Part shown: positions 6,143-12,330 of the stretch, piece by piece
Layout of the letters: every line of letters begins with the position of its first letter
How positions within the stretch are numbered: position 1 is the stretch's first letter
Assembly (NCBI GenBank): GCA_030699295.1
Contig: JAUYJQ010000077.1
Coordinates: 1-13,012, forward strand
Reading direction: 5' to 3'
Origin: Candidatus Beckwithbacteria bacterium
GTDB taxonomy: Bacteria > Patescibacteriota > Microgenomatia > UBA1400 > CG1-02-47-37
Length of the DNA: 13,012 bases
The notes under the pieces: model-generated
What the model was told of the DNA's origin: nothing
The model's input: only the letters and a program-made list of their open reading frames with translations
The model's database searches: none
Made by a program: the position numbers and the translations under genes

Positions 6143-6811
6143 TTAATCATGTAATAAAGATTGTAGACTTTTAGGAAATTTTGTCAAGGGCCGGTAGCCG
6201 GTGGCGGTTTTTAATAAAGTGTCCTCGATGCGAATGCCAAAGCGATTTTTCAGGTAGTAACCAGGCTCGATGGTGATGACATCGTCGGGTTTGATTATAT
6301 CTTTGGATTTAGGACCAATCTTGGGTCGGCCGTGAATTTTTTTGCCCAAGCCATGGCCGAGAGAGTGGGGGAACTGAATAATTTTTCTGGCAACGGCATC
6401 CACCGCCGAGGCGTCTAACTTTCCACCTCTAAGGTGGAAAATGGCTTTTTGTTGAGCCCGAAGCACCTGCCGGTAGGTTTTAAGCCAAATCGGTTTGGGC
6501 TGGCCCACAAAAAACATCCTGGTGATGTCGCAGCACCAGCCGTTAATTTTGACGCCGATGTCAATCATCACGATTTGATTGTTGGTCAGTTTGCGGTTGG
6601 TGGGTTTATGGTGAATGTTGGCAGTATGGTTGCCGAAAGCGACGATGGTAGGAAAGGCAAAGCCTTGGGCACCGGAGCTTTTAAGAAAACTATTAATTTG
6701 TCTTTTAATCTGCAGCTCGGTTTTGCCGGGCAGTAAGCAGGGCTTAATAAAGTTAAGGGCCAGGTCAAGGAGTCGGCAACCGAGGTTGATCGAGGTAAGT
6801 TTACTCACCAT
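6143..6811 (-). CDS. M24-family metallo-aminopeptidase (Xaa-Pro type)
   Basis: A 222-aa cytoplasmic pita-bread peptidase of the methionine aminopeptidase / Xaa-Pro peptidase family, with only the catalytic domain. All five metal ligands are visible: D84 and D95 (MIDIGVKINGWCCDITR), H153 (SLGHGLG), E182 (TIEPGYY) and E196 (RIEDT). The HSLGHGLGKKIHG and EPGYY motifs favour a PepP/PepQ-type enzyme over Map, but the N-terminal creatinase-like domain is missing. The start overlaps the end of the upstream surface-protein gene by 11 nt. A palindrome at 6420-6440 codes for the HLRGGK loop. Its 3' end carries the promoter of the next operon. Likely role: releasing N-terminal residues from peptides taken up or recycled. 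Confidence 0.88.
   Translation of the reverse strand: MVSKLTSINLGCRLLDLALNFIKPCLLPGKTELQIKRQINSFLKSSGAQGFAFPTIVAFGNHTANIHHKPTNRKLTNNQIVMIDIGVKINGWCCDITRMFFVGQPKPIWLKTYRQVLRAQQKAIFHLRGGKLDASAVDAVARKIIQFPHSLGHGLGKKIHGRPKIGPKSKDIIKPDDVITIEPGYYLKNRFGIRIEDTLLKTATGYRPLTKFPKSLQSLLHD
6160..6187 (-). promoter_or_regulatory. Promoter of the leader/364-aa gene operon
   Basis: Minus strand TTGACA (6187-6182), 16-nt spacer, TACAAT (6165-6160), inside the last codons of the M24 gene. A start near 6153 would give a transcript with about 260 nt of leader before ATG 5895, containing both switches. Near-consensus hexamers make this the best promoter in the window. Confidence 0.75.
6420..6440. repeat. Palindrome inside the M24 peptidase gene
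   Basis: TTTCCACC, TCTAA, GGTGGAAA: an 8-bp inverted repeat with a 5-nt loop. Its arms are the same as those of the prfA palindrome at 296-313 (TTTCCACC...GGTGGAA), and both encode RGG followed by Lys or Asn. No comparable palindrome was noticed elsewhere in the window. Confidence 0.55.
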
Positions 6812-7952
6812 CTTGGGTAGGCGGAGACGATTCAGCCGACTCGGTGGCGTTCACATTAGTCGGTGTCAGACCGGCCGGGTTGTTCTTGCCGGGGAGAATA
6901 TAAACCGCATCAACTTTGTCGATATCACCGTTGCTGTCAAGAGTGACAATGGCAAACAGGTTATCGCCCAAGGCCAGGTCTTCGGTGGCCGGTTTGTCTA
7001 AGCCGTTAACTTTAAGGTCGGTATTTTTAGTCAGCGTCAGGCTTTTACTATTAAAGCTGACTTTTTGGCCGTCAACTTCGGTAATTTTTCCCTTGATTAA
7101 TTGCCGGCTGATGGCCGGTTCGGGTTCATTGATGAGGCTGACCCTGGCAGCGGTAAAGTCCTCTGTTTTCGGGTCATAAAAACCCATGGTAATAACAAAG
7201 TCGTCGACCTGGAGATCTTCACGGTCAATGGCGGTATTTGTGCCCTTAATGTAAATGGTATTTTCGTGTAAATTGACGGCAAAATCCTGCTCTTTATAGG
7301 ATAAATTAAGGCTCGACTCATCAAGGTTGGTGACTTTACCCATAAAGGCCTTTTTCCTGGGAGCGGTGCTTTTACTGGTTAATTGTTCTTTGATGCTTAC
7401 CAGCCCTTCATTAACCGTATCCTGTAACCGTTCTTTGATTTTTTCAGTAACCGTCTCGCCTGCCGGTGAAGCCTCGGCGGCGTGGGCCGATTTAATTAAT
7501 CCGGGTAAGGCATATGTCAGCGGCTCAATTTTACTGGTGGAGTAGGTGAGGATCAGGTTTAGTGTTTGGCTGGCTTCGGTCTCGTCGGTGGCGATTAGGG
7601 TGATTTCGTTAAAACCTTTAACCAGCTGGAGCTCAAGACTAAAAATGCCTTCTTCATCGGCCTTGACGAACTGGCTTTCAGTTTCGCTGATTAAACCGAT
7701 GACCGCGTTAGGCCAAGCAACACCGTTTAAGGTCTGGTCGCTGGCGTCAACTAAATCATAATTTTCATGAGAAGTCAGATTTAAGCTTTTGGCGTTAGCT
7801 TCTGCCGGTATTGCCGTCGGCGTCGGCTGGTTTTGCAGTTGTTTTTTAGTCCTTTGGGCGGACAGGGAGCGATTAGCCGTATAAATCCCCAGGGTTATGA
7901 TCAAACCCAAAACCAAACCGGCAATAATGGCAATTAAAACTTCTTTTTTCAT
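6801..7952 (-). CDS. Membrane-anchored protein with Ig-like and DUF5666-like domains
   Basis: A 383-aa protein likely exposed outside the membrane. It has a lysine-flanked N-terminal membrane segment (about residues 5-24), a short proline/threonine linker (about 40-50), then an Ig-like beta domain (about 56-137) of the type seen in surface adhesion or carbohydrate-binding proteins. Next come a second hydrophobic stretch ending in AHAAEA, a charged helical part (about 165-200), and two related beta domains starting GKVTNLDESSLNL and GKITEVDGQKVSF, each ending in an acidic strand. The latter resemble DUF5666-type OB-like repeats. No catalytic motif is visible. Transcription starts from the divergent promoter at 7970-7998, and the stop overlaps the M24 peptidase. 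Exact function unknown. Confidence 0.75.
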   Translation of the reverse strand: MKKEVLIAIIAGLVLGLIITLGIYTANRSLSAQRTKKQLQNQPTPTAIPAEANAKSLNLTSHENYDLVDASDQTLNGVAWPNAVIGLISETESQFVKADEEGIFSLELQLVKGFNEITLIATDETEASQTLNLILTYSTSKIEPLTYALPGLIKSAHAAEASPAGETVTEKIKERLQDTVNEGLVSIKEQLTSKSTAPRKKAFMGKVTNLDESSLNLSYKEQDFAVNLHENTIYIKGTNTAIDREDLQVDDFVITMGFYDPKTEDFTAARVSLINEPEPAISRQLIKGKITEVDGQKVSFNSKSLTLTKNTDLKVNGLDKPATEDLALGDNLFAIVTLDSNGDIDKVDAVYILPGKNNPAGLTPTNVNATESAESSPPTQDGE

Positions 7953-7969
7953 ATCGGGCTAGTTTCGCA

Positions 7970-7998
7970 CTATAACAGAGATTGAAATCAATTGTCAA
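7970..7998 (-). promoter_or_regulatory. Promoter of the surface-protein/M24 pair
   Basis: Minus strand TTGACA (7998-7993), 17-nt spacer, TTATAG (7975-7970), giving a start near 7963, about 11 nt before ATG 7952. No Shine-Dalgarno follows. The -35 hexamer overlaps that of the plus-strand promoter. Confidence 0.6.
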
Positions 7999-8020
7999 GG
8001 CAAAATCTTTGTGTTAACAT
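7992..8020 (+). promoter_or_regulatory. Promoter of the MBL-fold hydrolase/dnaB pair
   Basis: TTGTCA (7992-7997), 17-nt spacer, TAACAT (8015-8020). The start would fall about 8026-8028, only 4-6 nt before ATG 8032, and no Shine-Dalgarno is present, so the message would be near-leaderless. It shares its -35 bases with the opposing promoter. Confidence 0.55.
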
Positions 8021-8031
8021 GAAGCACGCTT

Positions 8032-8676
8032 ATGGAGATAAGTTTGTTGGGCCATTCCAGTTTTTTATTAAAAATCAAAGCCGCTAAGTTGGTGACCGAT
8101 CCTTTTGGCAAAGCCCCGGGTTTTCTTCAAGTAAAATCAGAGGCGGATGTGGTCACGATTTCTCATAATCACCATGATCACGATGATTTAAGCCAGATTA
8201 GCGGCACACCGGTAGTCATTGACGGGCCGGGCGAGTACGAGGTGAAAGGTTTTTCGATTACCGGTCTGGCTAGCTGGCATGATGATCAGGGGGGGAAGTT
8301 AAGGGGGGCAAATACGGTTTATTTGATTGAGGCAGAAGACATGAAGCTAGTTCATTTGGGTGACCAAGGCACGGCCTTAAATGAATCCCAGCTAGCGGTG
8401 CTTGAAGGCGTAGATATTTTATTTGTCCCTGTCGGCGGCGTTTTCAGCCTTGATGCTCAAGCCGCCTGGAAGGTGGTCCAAAGTTTGAGCCCGAGACTAA
8501 TAATTCCGATGCATTACCAGACTAAAGAACACAATCGCGACTTTGGAAAGTTAGCCACAGTTGATGATTTTATTAAAACCGTTGGTCTGGAACCAAGAAA
8601 AGAAACCAAGTTAGTCGTGTCTAAACTGATCCTGCCGGAAGAAACCGAGCTCGTGATCCTCGAGCGGAAAAGTTAA
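8032..8676 (+). CDS. Metallo-beta-lactamase-fold hydrolase (COG2220/UlaG-like)
   Basis: A 214-aa cytoplasmic metal-dependent hydrolase of unknown substrate. The opening MEISLLGHSSFLLK, the metal motif HNHHDH (H45, H47, D49, H50), the strand KLVHLGDQG with the bridging-type aspartate, and the late IPMHYQT histidine are the marks of the COG2220 branch (UPF0173 / L-ascorbate-6-phosphate lactonase-like). Length fits this compact group. Its stop is 5 nt before the dnaB ATG, so the two are co-transcribed, but that gives no functional hint. Translation probably starts on a near-leaderless mRNA. Confidence 0.88.
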   Translation: MEISLLGHSSFLLKIKAAKLVTDPFGKAPGFLQVKSEADVVTISHNHHDHDDLSQISGTPVVIDGPGEYEVKGFSITGLASWHDDQGGKLRGANTVYLIEAEDMKLVHLGDQGTALNESQLAVLEGVDILFVPVGGVFSLDAQAAWKVVQSLSPRLIIPMHYQTKEHNRDFGKLATVDDFIKTVGLEPRKETKLVVSKLILPEETELVILERKS

Positions 8677-8681
8677 CCTTT

Positions 8682-10001
8682 ATGGCCGATCCACTCCGAG
8701 TCCCTCCAGCTAACATTGAAGCGGAAGAGTCGGTTTTAGGCGCCCTGCTTATCGATAAAGACGCCATCGTGGAGGTGACGCCGATTTTACAGCCGGGCCA
8801 TTTCTACAACGAGAAACACGGCTTGATATATCAAGCTATTGTCGGTCTTTATGAAGAGCGTGACCCGGTTGATGTGGTAACGGTGTCGGAAAAACTTAAA
8901 AGCAAAAAGGCCCTGAAAAAAATCGGCGGCATGAGTTTCTTGACCGAGCTGGTCAACCGGGTGCCGACCAGCGCTCACGCCTTAAACTACGCCAAAATTG
9001 TCAAAAACCTGGCCACCAAAAGAGACCTGATTTCGGCTGCCTCCCGAATGGTTGAGGATGCTTTTGCCGAAAACAAACCGGTGACTGAGATTTTGGATGA
9101 GGCGGAAAAGTTGGTCTTCGGTTTATCGCAGCAGCACCTGCAGCGCCAGTTTATTCCGATCAAAGACGCCTTGGCTCAGTCATTTGACCGCCTGGACGAA
9201 CTTCACAAACAAGCCGGCGGTTTGCGGGGCGTGCCGACCGGGTTTAACGATCTGAATAATGTTTTGGCCGGCATGCAGCGGAGCAACTTGTTGATCCTGG
9301 CGGCCCGTCCCGGGGTAGGTAAGACCAGTTTGGCTTTAAACATTGCCCAGGCTGCCTCAGTTCAACACAAAGTCCCGGTCGGGTTTTTCTCTTTGGAAAT
9401 GAGCCAGGAGGAGTTGGTCGATCGGCTGCTGGTGGCCCAGGCAGACATTGACGCCTGGAAATTAAAAACCGGCAAATTATCAGAAAAAGATTTTTCCAGC
9501 CTGTCCGATGCAATGGGTGAACTGGCCGAGGCGCCTTTTTATGTCGACGATACTCCGGGAATGTCGATCATGGAAATGCGTACCAAAGCCAGGCGGCTGC
9601 AGGTGGAGCATGGGGTGGAACTTCTGATCGTTGACTATTTACAGCTAGCCCACTCGCGCAACCTCGAAAATCGGGTCCAGGAAATTTCCGAAGTCTCCAT
9701 GGGATTAAAAAACCTGGCCAGAGAATTGAAAATTCCCATTTTGGCTTTATCGCAACTTTCCCGGGCGGTCGAGCACCGGGGCGGGACCAAAAAGCCCCAA
9801 CTGGCGGATTTACGCGAATCCGGCGGCATCGAGCAGGATGCCGACGTGGTCATGTTTATGTACCGCGAAGACGAAGAGGACCTGGAAAACTTAAAGCTGA
9901 CTATTGCCAAGCATAGAAACGGCCGCTTAGCCACCATTGATCTGCGTTTTCGGGGCGACCGGATCAAGTTTTACGGCGTGGAGAAGACACGGAAAGGGTA
10001 G
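8682..10001 (+). CDS. dnaB: Replicative DNA helicase DnaB
   Basis: Hexameric ATP-driven helicase that opens the replication fork. The 439-aa protein has the N-terminal primase-interacting domain (PPANIEAEESVLGALL to about residue 105), a helical linker, and the RecA-like C-terminal domain. The Walker A is ARPGVGKTS (208-216), the Walker B is LLIVDYLQL, and LSQLSRAVEHR and DLRESGGIEQDADVVMFMYR follow, including the arginine-finger region. All expected motifs are present, length is normal, and no intein interrupts it. It starts 5 nt after the MBL-fold gene without a visible Shine-Dalgarno. Confidence 0.97.
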   Translation: MADPLRVPPANIEAEESVLGALLIDKDAIVEVTPILQPGHFYNEKHGLIYQAIVGLYEERDPVDVVTVSEKLKSKKALKKIGGMSFLTELVNRVPTSAHALNYAKIVKNLATKRDLISAASRMVEDAFAENKPVTEILDEAEKLVFGLSQQHLQRQFIPIKDALAQSFDRLDELHKQAGGLRGVPTGFNDLNNVLAGMQRSNLLILAARPGVGKTSLALNIAQAASVQHKVPVGFFSLEMSQEELVDRLLVAQADIDAWKLKTGKLSEKDFSSLSDAMGELAEAPFYVDDTPGMSIMEMRTKARRLQVEHGVELLIVDYLQLAHSRNLENRVQEISEVSMGLKNLARELKIPILALSQLSRAVEHRGGTKKPQLADLRESGGIEQDADVVMFMYREDEEDLENLKLTIAKHRNGRLATIDLRFRGDRIKFYGVEKTRKG

Positions 10002-10002
10002 T

Positions 10003-10033
10003 GGAACGTAAGAACGTTTACGTTCAACGTTCC
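10003..10033. repeat. GAACGT-type inverted repeats after dnaB
   Basis: GGAACGT (10003-10009) can pair with ACGTTCC (10027-10033). Alternatively GAACGTAA (10004-10011) can pair with TTACGTTC (10018-10025). GAACGTT is present twice in each orientation with minor variation. There is no T run, so it is not a typical intrinsic terminator; it could still protect or end the dnaB message. Confidence 0.5.
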
Positions 10034-10034
10034 T

Positions 10035-10070
10035 ACAGCGTTTAAATTGCATAGCAATTTATTACGCTGT
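10035..10070. repeat. Hairpin directly 3' of the tRNA gene
   Basis: Outer stem ACAGCG/CGCTGT (10035-10040 with 10065-10070), internal loop, inner stem AAATTGC/GCAATTT (10044-10050 with 10054-10060), loop ATA. It begins at the tRNA discriminator base and may be a processing or termination signal for the tRNA transcript, or an end signal for dnaB. Confidence 0.5.
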
Positions 10071-10153
10071 GCCAGGGGCGGGGGTCGAACCCGCATGGAG
10101 CAAGCTCCACACGATTTTGAGTCGTGCTTGTCTACCGATTCCAACACCCTGGC
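10070..10153 (-). tRNA. tRNA-Leu (anticodon CAA)
   Basis: Class II tRNA that reads UUG codons. The 7-bp acceptor GCCAGGG/CCCTGGC closes with discriminator A. The anticodon stem CACGA/TCGTG surrounds loop CTCAAAA, giving anticodon CAA. A long variable arm (GGAGC TTG CTCC) and a T arm GCGGGTTCGACCCCCGC follow, as expected for leucine. The 3' CCA is not encoded, so it must be added by an enzyme. Length is 84 nt. A hairpin starts exactly at its 3' end, and it is transcribed divergently from efp. Confidence 0.95.
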
Positions 10154-10160
10154 TTAAACG

Positions 10161-10190
10161 TGTATAATTTTACCATATGATCGACGTCAA
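10161..10190 (-). promoter_or_regulatory. Promoter of tRNA-Leu inside the efp start region
   Basis: Minus strand TTGACG (10190-10185), 18-nt spacer, TATACA (10166-10161), with a start about at 10154, that is, right at the tRNA 5' end. It overlaps the efp -10 box on the other strand, so the two could interfere. Confidence 0.5.
10163..10168 (+). promoter_or_regulatory. efp -10 box, leaderless arrangement
   Basis: Perfect TATAAT 8 nt before ATG 10177, so the mRNA would begin at or near the A of ATG. A weak TTCCAA at about 10139-10144 is the only -35 candidate. There is no Shine-Dalgarno between tRNA and efp. Confidence 0.55.
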
Positions 10191-10734
10191 TCAGCTTAGA
10201 AACGGGACTGCCTTTGAGCTTGAAGGCGAGCCAATGCAGGTAATTAAGTACGAATTTACTAAGATGGGACGGGGCAATGCCAATATTAAACTGAAAGTCC
10301 GCAATTTAAAAACCGGCGCGGTGGTACAAAAAACTTTTTCTTCCGGTAATTCGGTGGAGGAAATCAGCCTCAAGCGTAAAAAAATGCAGTTTCTTTTTTC
10401 CGATAAGAATCAATGTACCTTTATGGACAAGGTTAGTTTTGAGCAGATTGAAATTGCCAACGAAGTTTTAGCCGAGGCCAAAGCTTATTTACAGGAGGGC
10501 GGAGAGGCTCAGGTTTTATTCTGGGAAGACCTGGCTTTAGCGGTCGAGTTGCCGGCAAAAATGACCTTTGTGGTCAAGGAAACCGGCCCGGGCGAAAAAG
10601 GCAACAGCGTTTCGAACTTATATAAAACGGCGGTTTTAACAAACGGCTTGGCGGTAAAAATTCCCTTGTTTGTCAACCAAGGTGAGTCGGTGGTGATTGA
10701 TACCCGGAACGGTACTTATGTCTCTAGAGGCTGA
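10177..10734 (+). CDS. efp: Elongation factor P
   Basis: Translation factor that rescues ribosomes stalled at consecutive prolines. The 185-aa protein has the three beta-barrel domains: KOW-like N-terminus (residues 1-65), the middle OB domain, and the C-terminal OB domain with VNQGESVVIDTRNGTYVSR. The tip loop that enters the peptidyl-transferase centre reads KMGRGNAN, so residue 32 is Arg and the usual PGKG is MGRG. An Arg at this site is known from EarP-rhamnosylated EF-P, but no earP gene is in the window. The start is fixed by homology and by the leaderless promoter 8 nt upstream. Its last 11 nt overlap the end of the converging membrane-protein gene. Confidence 0.97.
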   Translation: MIDVNQLRNGTAFELEGEPMQVIKYEFTKMGRGNANIKLKVRNLKTGAVVQKTFSSGNSVEEISLKRKKMQFLFSDKNQCTFMDKVSFEQIEIANEVLAEAKAYLQEGGEAQVLFWEDLALAVELPAKMTFVVKETGPGEKGNSVSNLYKTAVLTNGLAVKIPLFVNQGESVVIDTRNGTYVSRG

Positions 10735-11158
10735 TAACAATAAATAGTAAGACAATCAGCCCTTGCCAGATTAAGCCCCAGGGGAGATCGAGCTTGCGGT
10801 GGAGGCGGCTTTGCAAATGTTTGATCGAAGAAAACGGGGGAAATTTCCAGTCAAAAATGTGATACGGGGCTTCAATCCAGTCGGGCAGCTGGGATATAAA
10901 CATCATTAGAGCCAAATAGGGCCAGGGAACGGTTTGATTAAACAGCCACCAGCCTAAGGCGTAACCGATGCCGGCATCGGTTAAAGACAGGGCGATGGTG
11001 GTTAATTTAGACCGTTTGACATGGCGGGTGCGTAGATCCCAGTGGGGGACAAGGTCGCCCACAAAATGCAGACCGAGGGCTAGGGGTAAACCTAAAACAG
11101 GATTGGGAACCAGTTTGGCCAAAGAGGCGCCGATAACTGCATGAGAGGCGTCGAGCAT
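10724..11158 (-). CDS. Small membrane protein resembling YdjM/DUF457-type metal-dependent hydrolases
   Basis: A 144-aa membrane protein. It starts MLDASHAVIGASLAKL, has a loop HFVGDLVPHWDLRTRHVKR, three to four hydrophobic segments, then QLPDWIEAPYHIF and a C-terminal membrane segment. The pattern of His/Asp (H6, H31, D35, H39, D41 and the later DWIEAPYH) resembles inner-membrane LexA-regulated or DUF457-type hydrolases, which place such residues near the membrane face. Catalysis is unproven. The start overlaps the divergent Lgt-like region; a TATACT box ends 7 nt before the ATG, so the transcript seems leaderless. It converges on efp with an 11-nt overlap. Confidence 0.6.
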   Translation of the reverse strand: MLDASHAVIGASLAKLVPNPVLGLPLALGLHFVGDLVPHWDLRTRHVKRSKLTTIALSLTDAGIGYALGWWLFNQTVPWPYLALMMFISQLPDWIEAPYHIFDWKFPPFSSIKHLQSRLHRKLDLPWGLIWQGLIVLLFIVISL

Positions 11159-11165
11159 GGAGACC

Positions 11166-11194
11166 AGTATAGTGTATGGTAAGATTAATTACAA
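11166..11194 (-). promoter_or_regulatory. Leaderless promoter of the small membrane protein
   Basis: Minus strand TTGTAA (11194-11189), 17-nt spacer, TATACT (11171-11166), then 7 nt to ATG 11158. No Shine-Dalgarno. Confidence 0.5.
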
Positions 11195-11198
11195 ACAT

Positions 11199-11975
11199 AT
11201 GTGGCCAACATTATTAAGCCTGGGGCCGTTGTCGATTCACACCTTTGGGGTGTTAATTTTTTTGGGTGTCTTTTTCGGCGGTTTTAAACTTTGGCAGAAA
11301 GCTAAAGAAGAAGGTTGGGATGAAGTCGGCGTCATGGATACTTGGCTGTTAGCCGGGATCGGGGCACTAATCGCCAGCCGTCTTGGTTTTATTCTGCTTC
11401 ATTGGGCCGAGTTCAATCAGAGCTGGTACAAAATACTTTTTATTACTAAATTTCCCGGTTTATCGGCTGAGGGCGCTTGGCTCGGAGCCAGCGCGGTTTT
11501 AATCCTGGCCGGCTTGAAGAAACGTTTGGATTTATGGCTTTGGCTGGAAGCAGTCATTCCGTCATTGCTGATTTTTGAAGCCTTGGCCCGCTTAGGTAGT
11601 TTTTTTGCCGGCAGCAATTTGGGGCGGGTAGCTTTAAGTGGCTGGGGCTTGCCTTTTCCCGGAGTGGACGGGTTGCGCTGGCCGGTGCAGTTGGTTTGGG
11701 TGCTAATGATTTGGCTGGCTTACCTAATGATAAATTATTGGGAAAGGCACTACCGCAATTTTAACTGGAAGACCGGTGTGTTAGCGGGCGCTTACCTTGC
11801 TCTCATTGGTGTTTTGAAACTCGGCTTAGGCTTTTTTGAAGACCATCCGTTTGAGTGGTGGGGGGTCGGTTTAGCGCTGGCCGGCGGCTTGATTTTACTC
11901 TTTCGTTCCGGTATAACTATTAACACGCCCCGGTCAGTTAAAAAGAAAAAATTGCGCCGCTTTGATTATGTTTAA
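11199..11975 (+). CDS. Lgt-like membrane protein (prolipoprotein diacylglyceryl transferase family, divergent)
   Basis: A 258-aa protein with about seven membrane segments and the Lgt overall layout: LGPLSIHTFGVLIFLG start, GLSAEGAWLGA, EALARLGSFFAGS, then GLRWPVQLVW. I take ATG 11199 over the upstream ATG 11157 because the family starts with this LGPLxIxxxG block. Several normally strict residues differ. The His of GxSFHGG is Glu (E91), the Asn of RIGNF is Ser (S134), and the HPTQLYE block reads WPVQLVW. The Arg of ARxG (R131) is kept. Lgt transfers diacylglycerol to lipoprotein cysteines; with these changes activity is doubtful, so it may be an altered or different transferase. It overlaps the dksA-like gene by 8 nt. 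Confidence 0.75.
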   Translation: MWPTLLSLGPLSIHTFGVLIFLGVFFGGFKLWQKAKEEGWDEVGVMDTWLLAGIGALIASRLGFILLHWAEFNQSWYKILFITKFPGLSAEGAWLGASAVLILAGLKKRLDLWLWLEAVIPSLLIFEALARLGSFFAGSNLGRVALSGWGLPFPGVDGLRWPVQLVWVLMIWLAYLMINYWERHYRNFNWKTGVLAGAYLALIGVLKLGLGFFEDHPFEWWGVGLALAGGLILLFRSGITINTPRSVKKKKLRRFDYV

Positions 11976-12330
11976 GATTAAAATTCCCTCCAAAGTATTA
12001 AAGCCGCTTACCCAGCAATTGCGGGTAGAAGAGTTAAAGCTTAAAAAACGACGCCAAAATTTGGAGTTGGAAGATCCGTTTAATGATGACGATCGGATAA
12101 CCAATAATGCCGCTGTCGATACCGATGCCGCCGAAGAGTCCGGCCATGACCGGGTGGCGGCCCTCAAGTTGGAAGTGGACAAAACCTTGATTAATATCAG
12201 AAAAACCTTGACCCGGATTAAATTAGGGCGGTTTGGTTTGTGCGAAAATTGCGGTCGACTAATCGACACCGACCGGTTGGCGATAGATCCGACCGCCAGT
12301 TTGTGTATTACTTGTGCGGCAAAAAAATAA
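11968..12330 (+). CDS. DksA/TraR-type C4 zinc-finger protein
   Basis: A 120-aa protein with an N-terminal basic stretch, a helical charged middle part and a C-terminal zinc finger CENC...CITC (Cx2C-x17-Cx2C). This matches the DksA/TraR family, which binds the RNA polymerase secondary channel. The coiled-coil region is short and the DxxDxA tip of classical DksA is not evident, although acidic DPFNDDD and DTDAAEES stretches are present. A role in polymerase control is therefore inferred from the finger. ATG 11968 overlaps the Lgt-like stop; a TTG at 11962 is less likely. It overlaps the RluA-family gene by 17 nt, so the three genes are an operon. The order lgt/lsp-dksA-rluD is common in bacteria. 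Confidence 0.82.
   Translation: MFKIKIPSKVLKPLTQQLRVEELKLKKRRQNLELEDPFNDDDRITNNAAVDTDAAEESGHDRVAALKLEVDKTLINIRKTLTRIKLGRFGLCENCGRLIDTDRLAIDPTASLCITCAAKK

Noticed and set aside
8682..10001. Intein in dnaB
   Set aside because: The protein is of normal length and the Walker A and later motifs are uninterrupted.
11157..11198. Longer N-terminus for the Lgt-like protein
   Set aside because: The extra 14 residues have no family resemblance, and the region carries the divergent promoter of the neighbouring gene.
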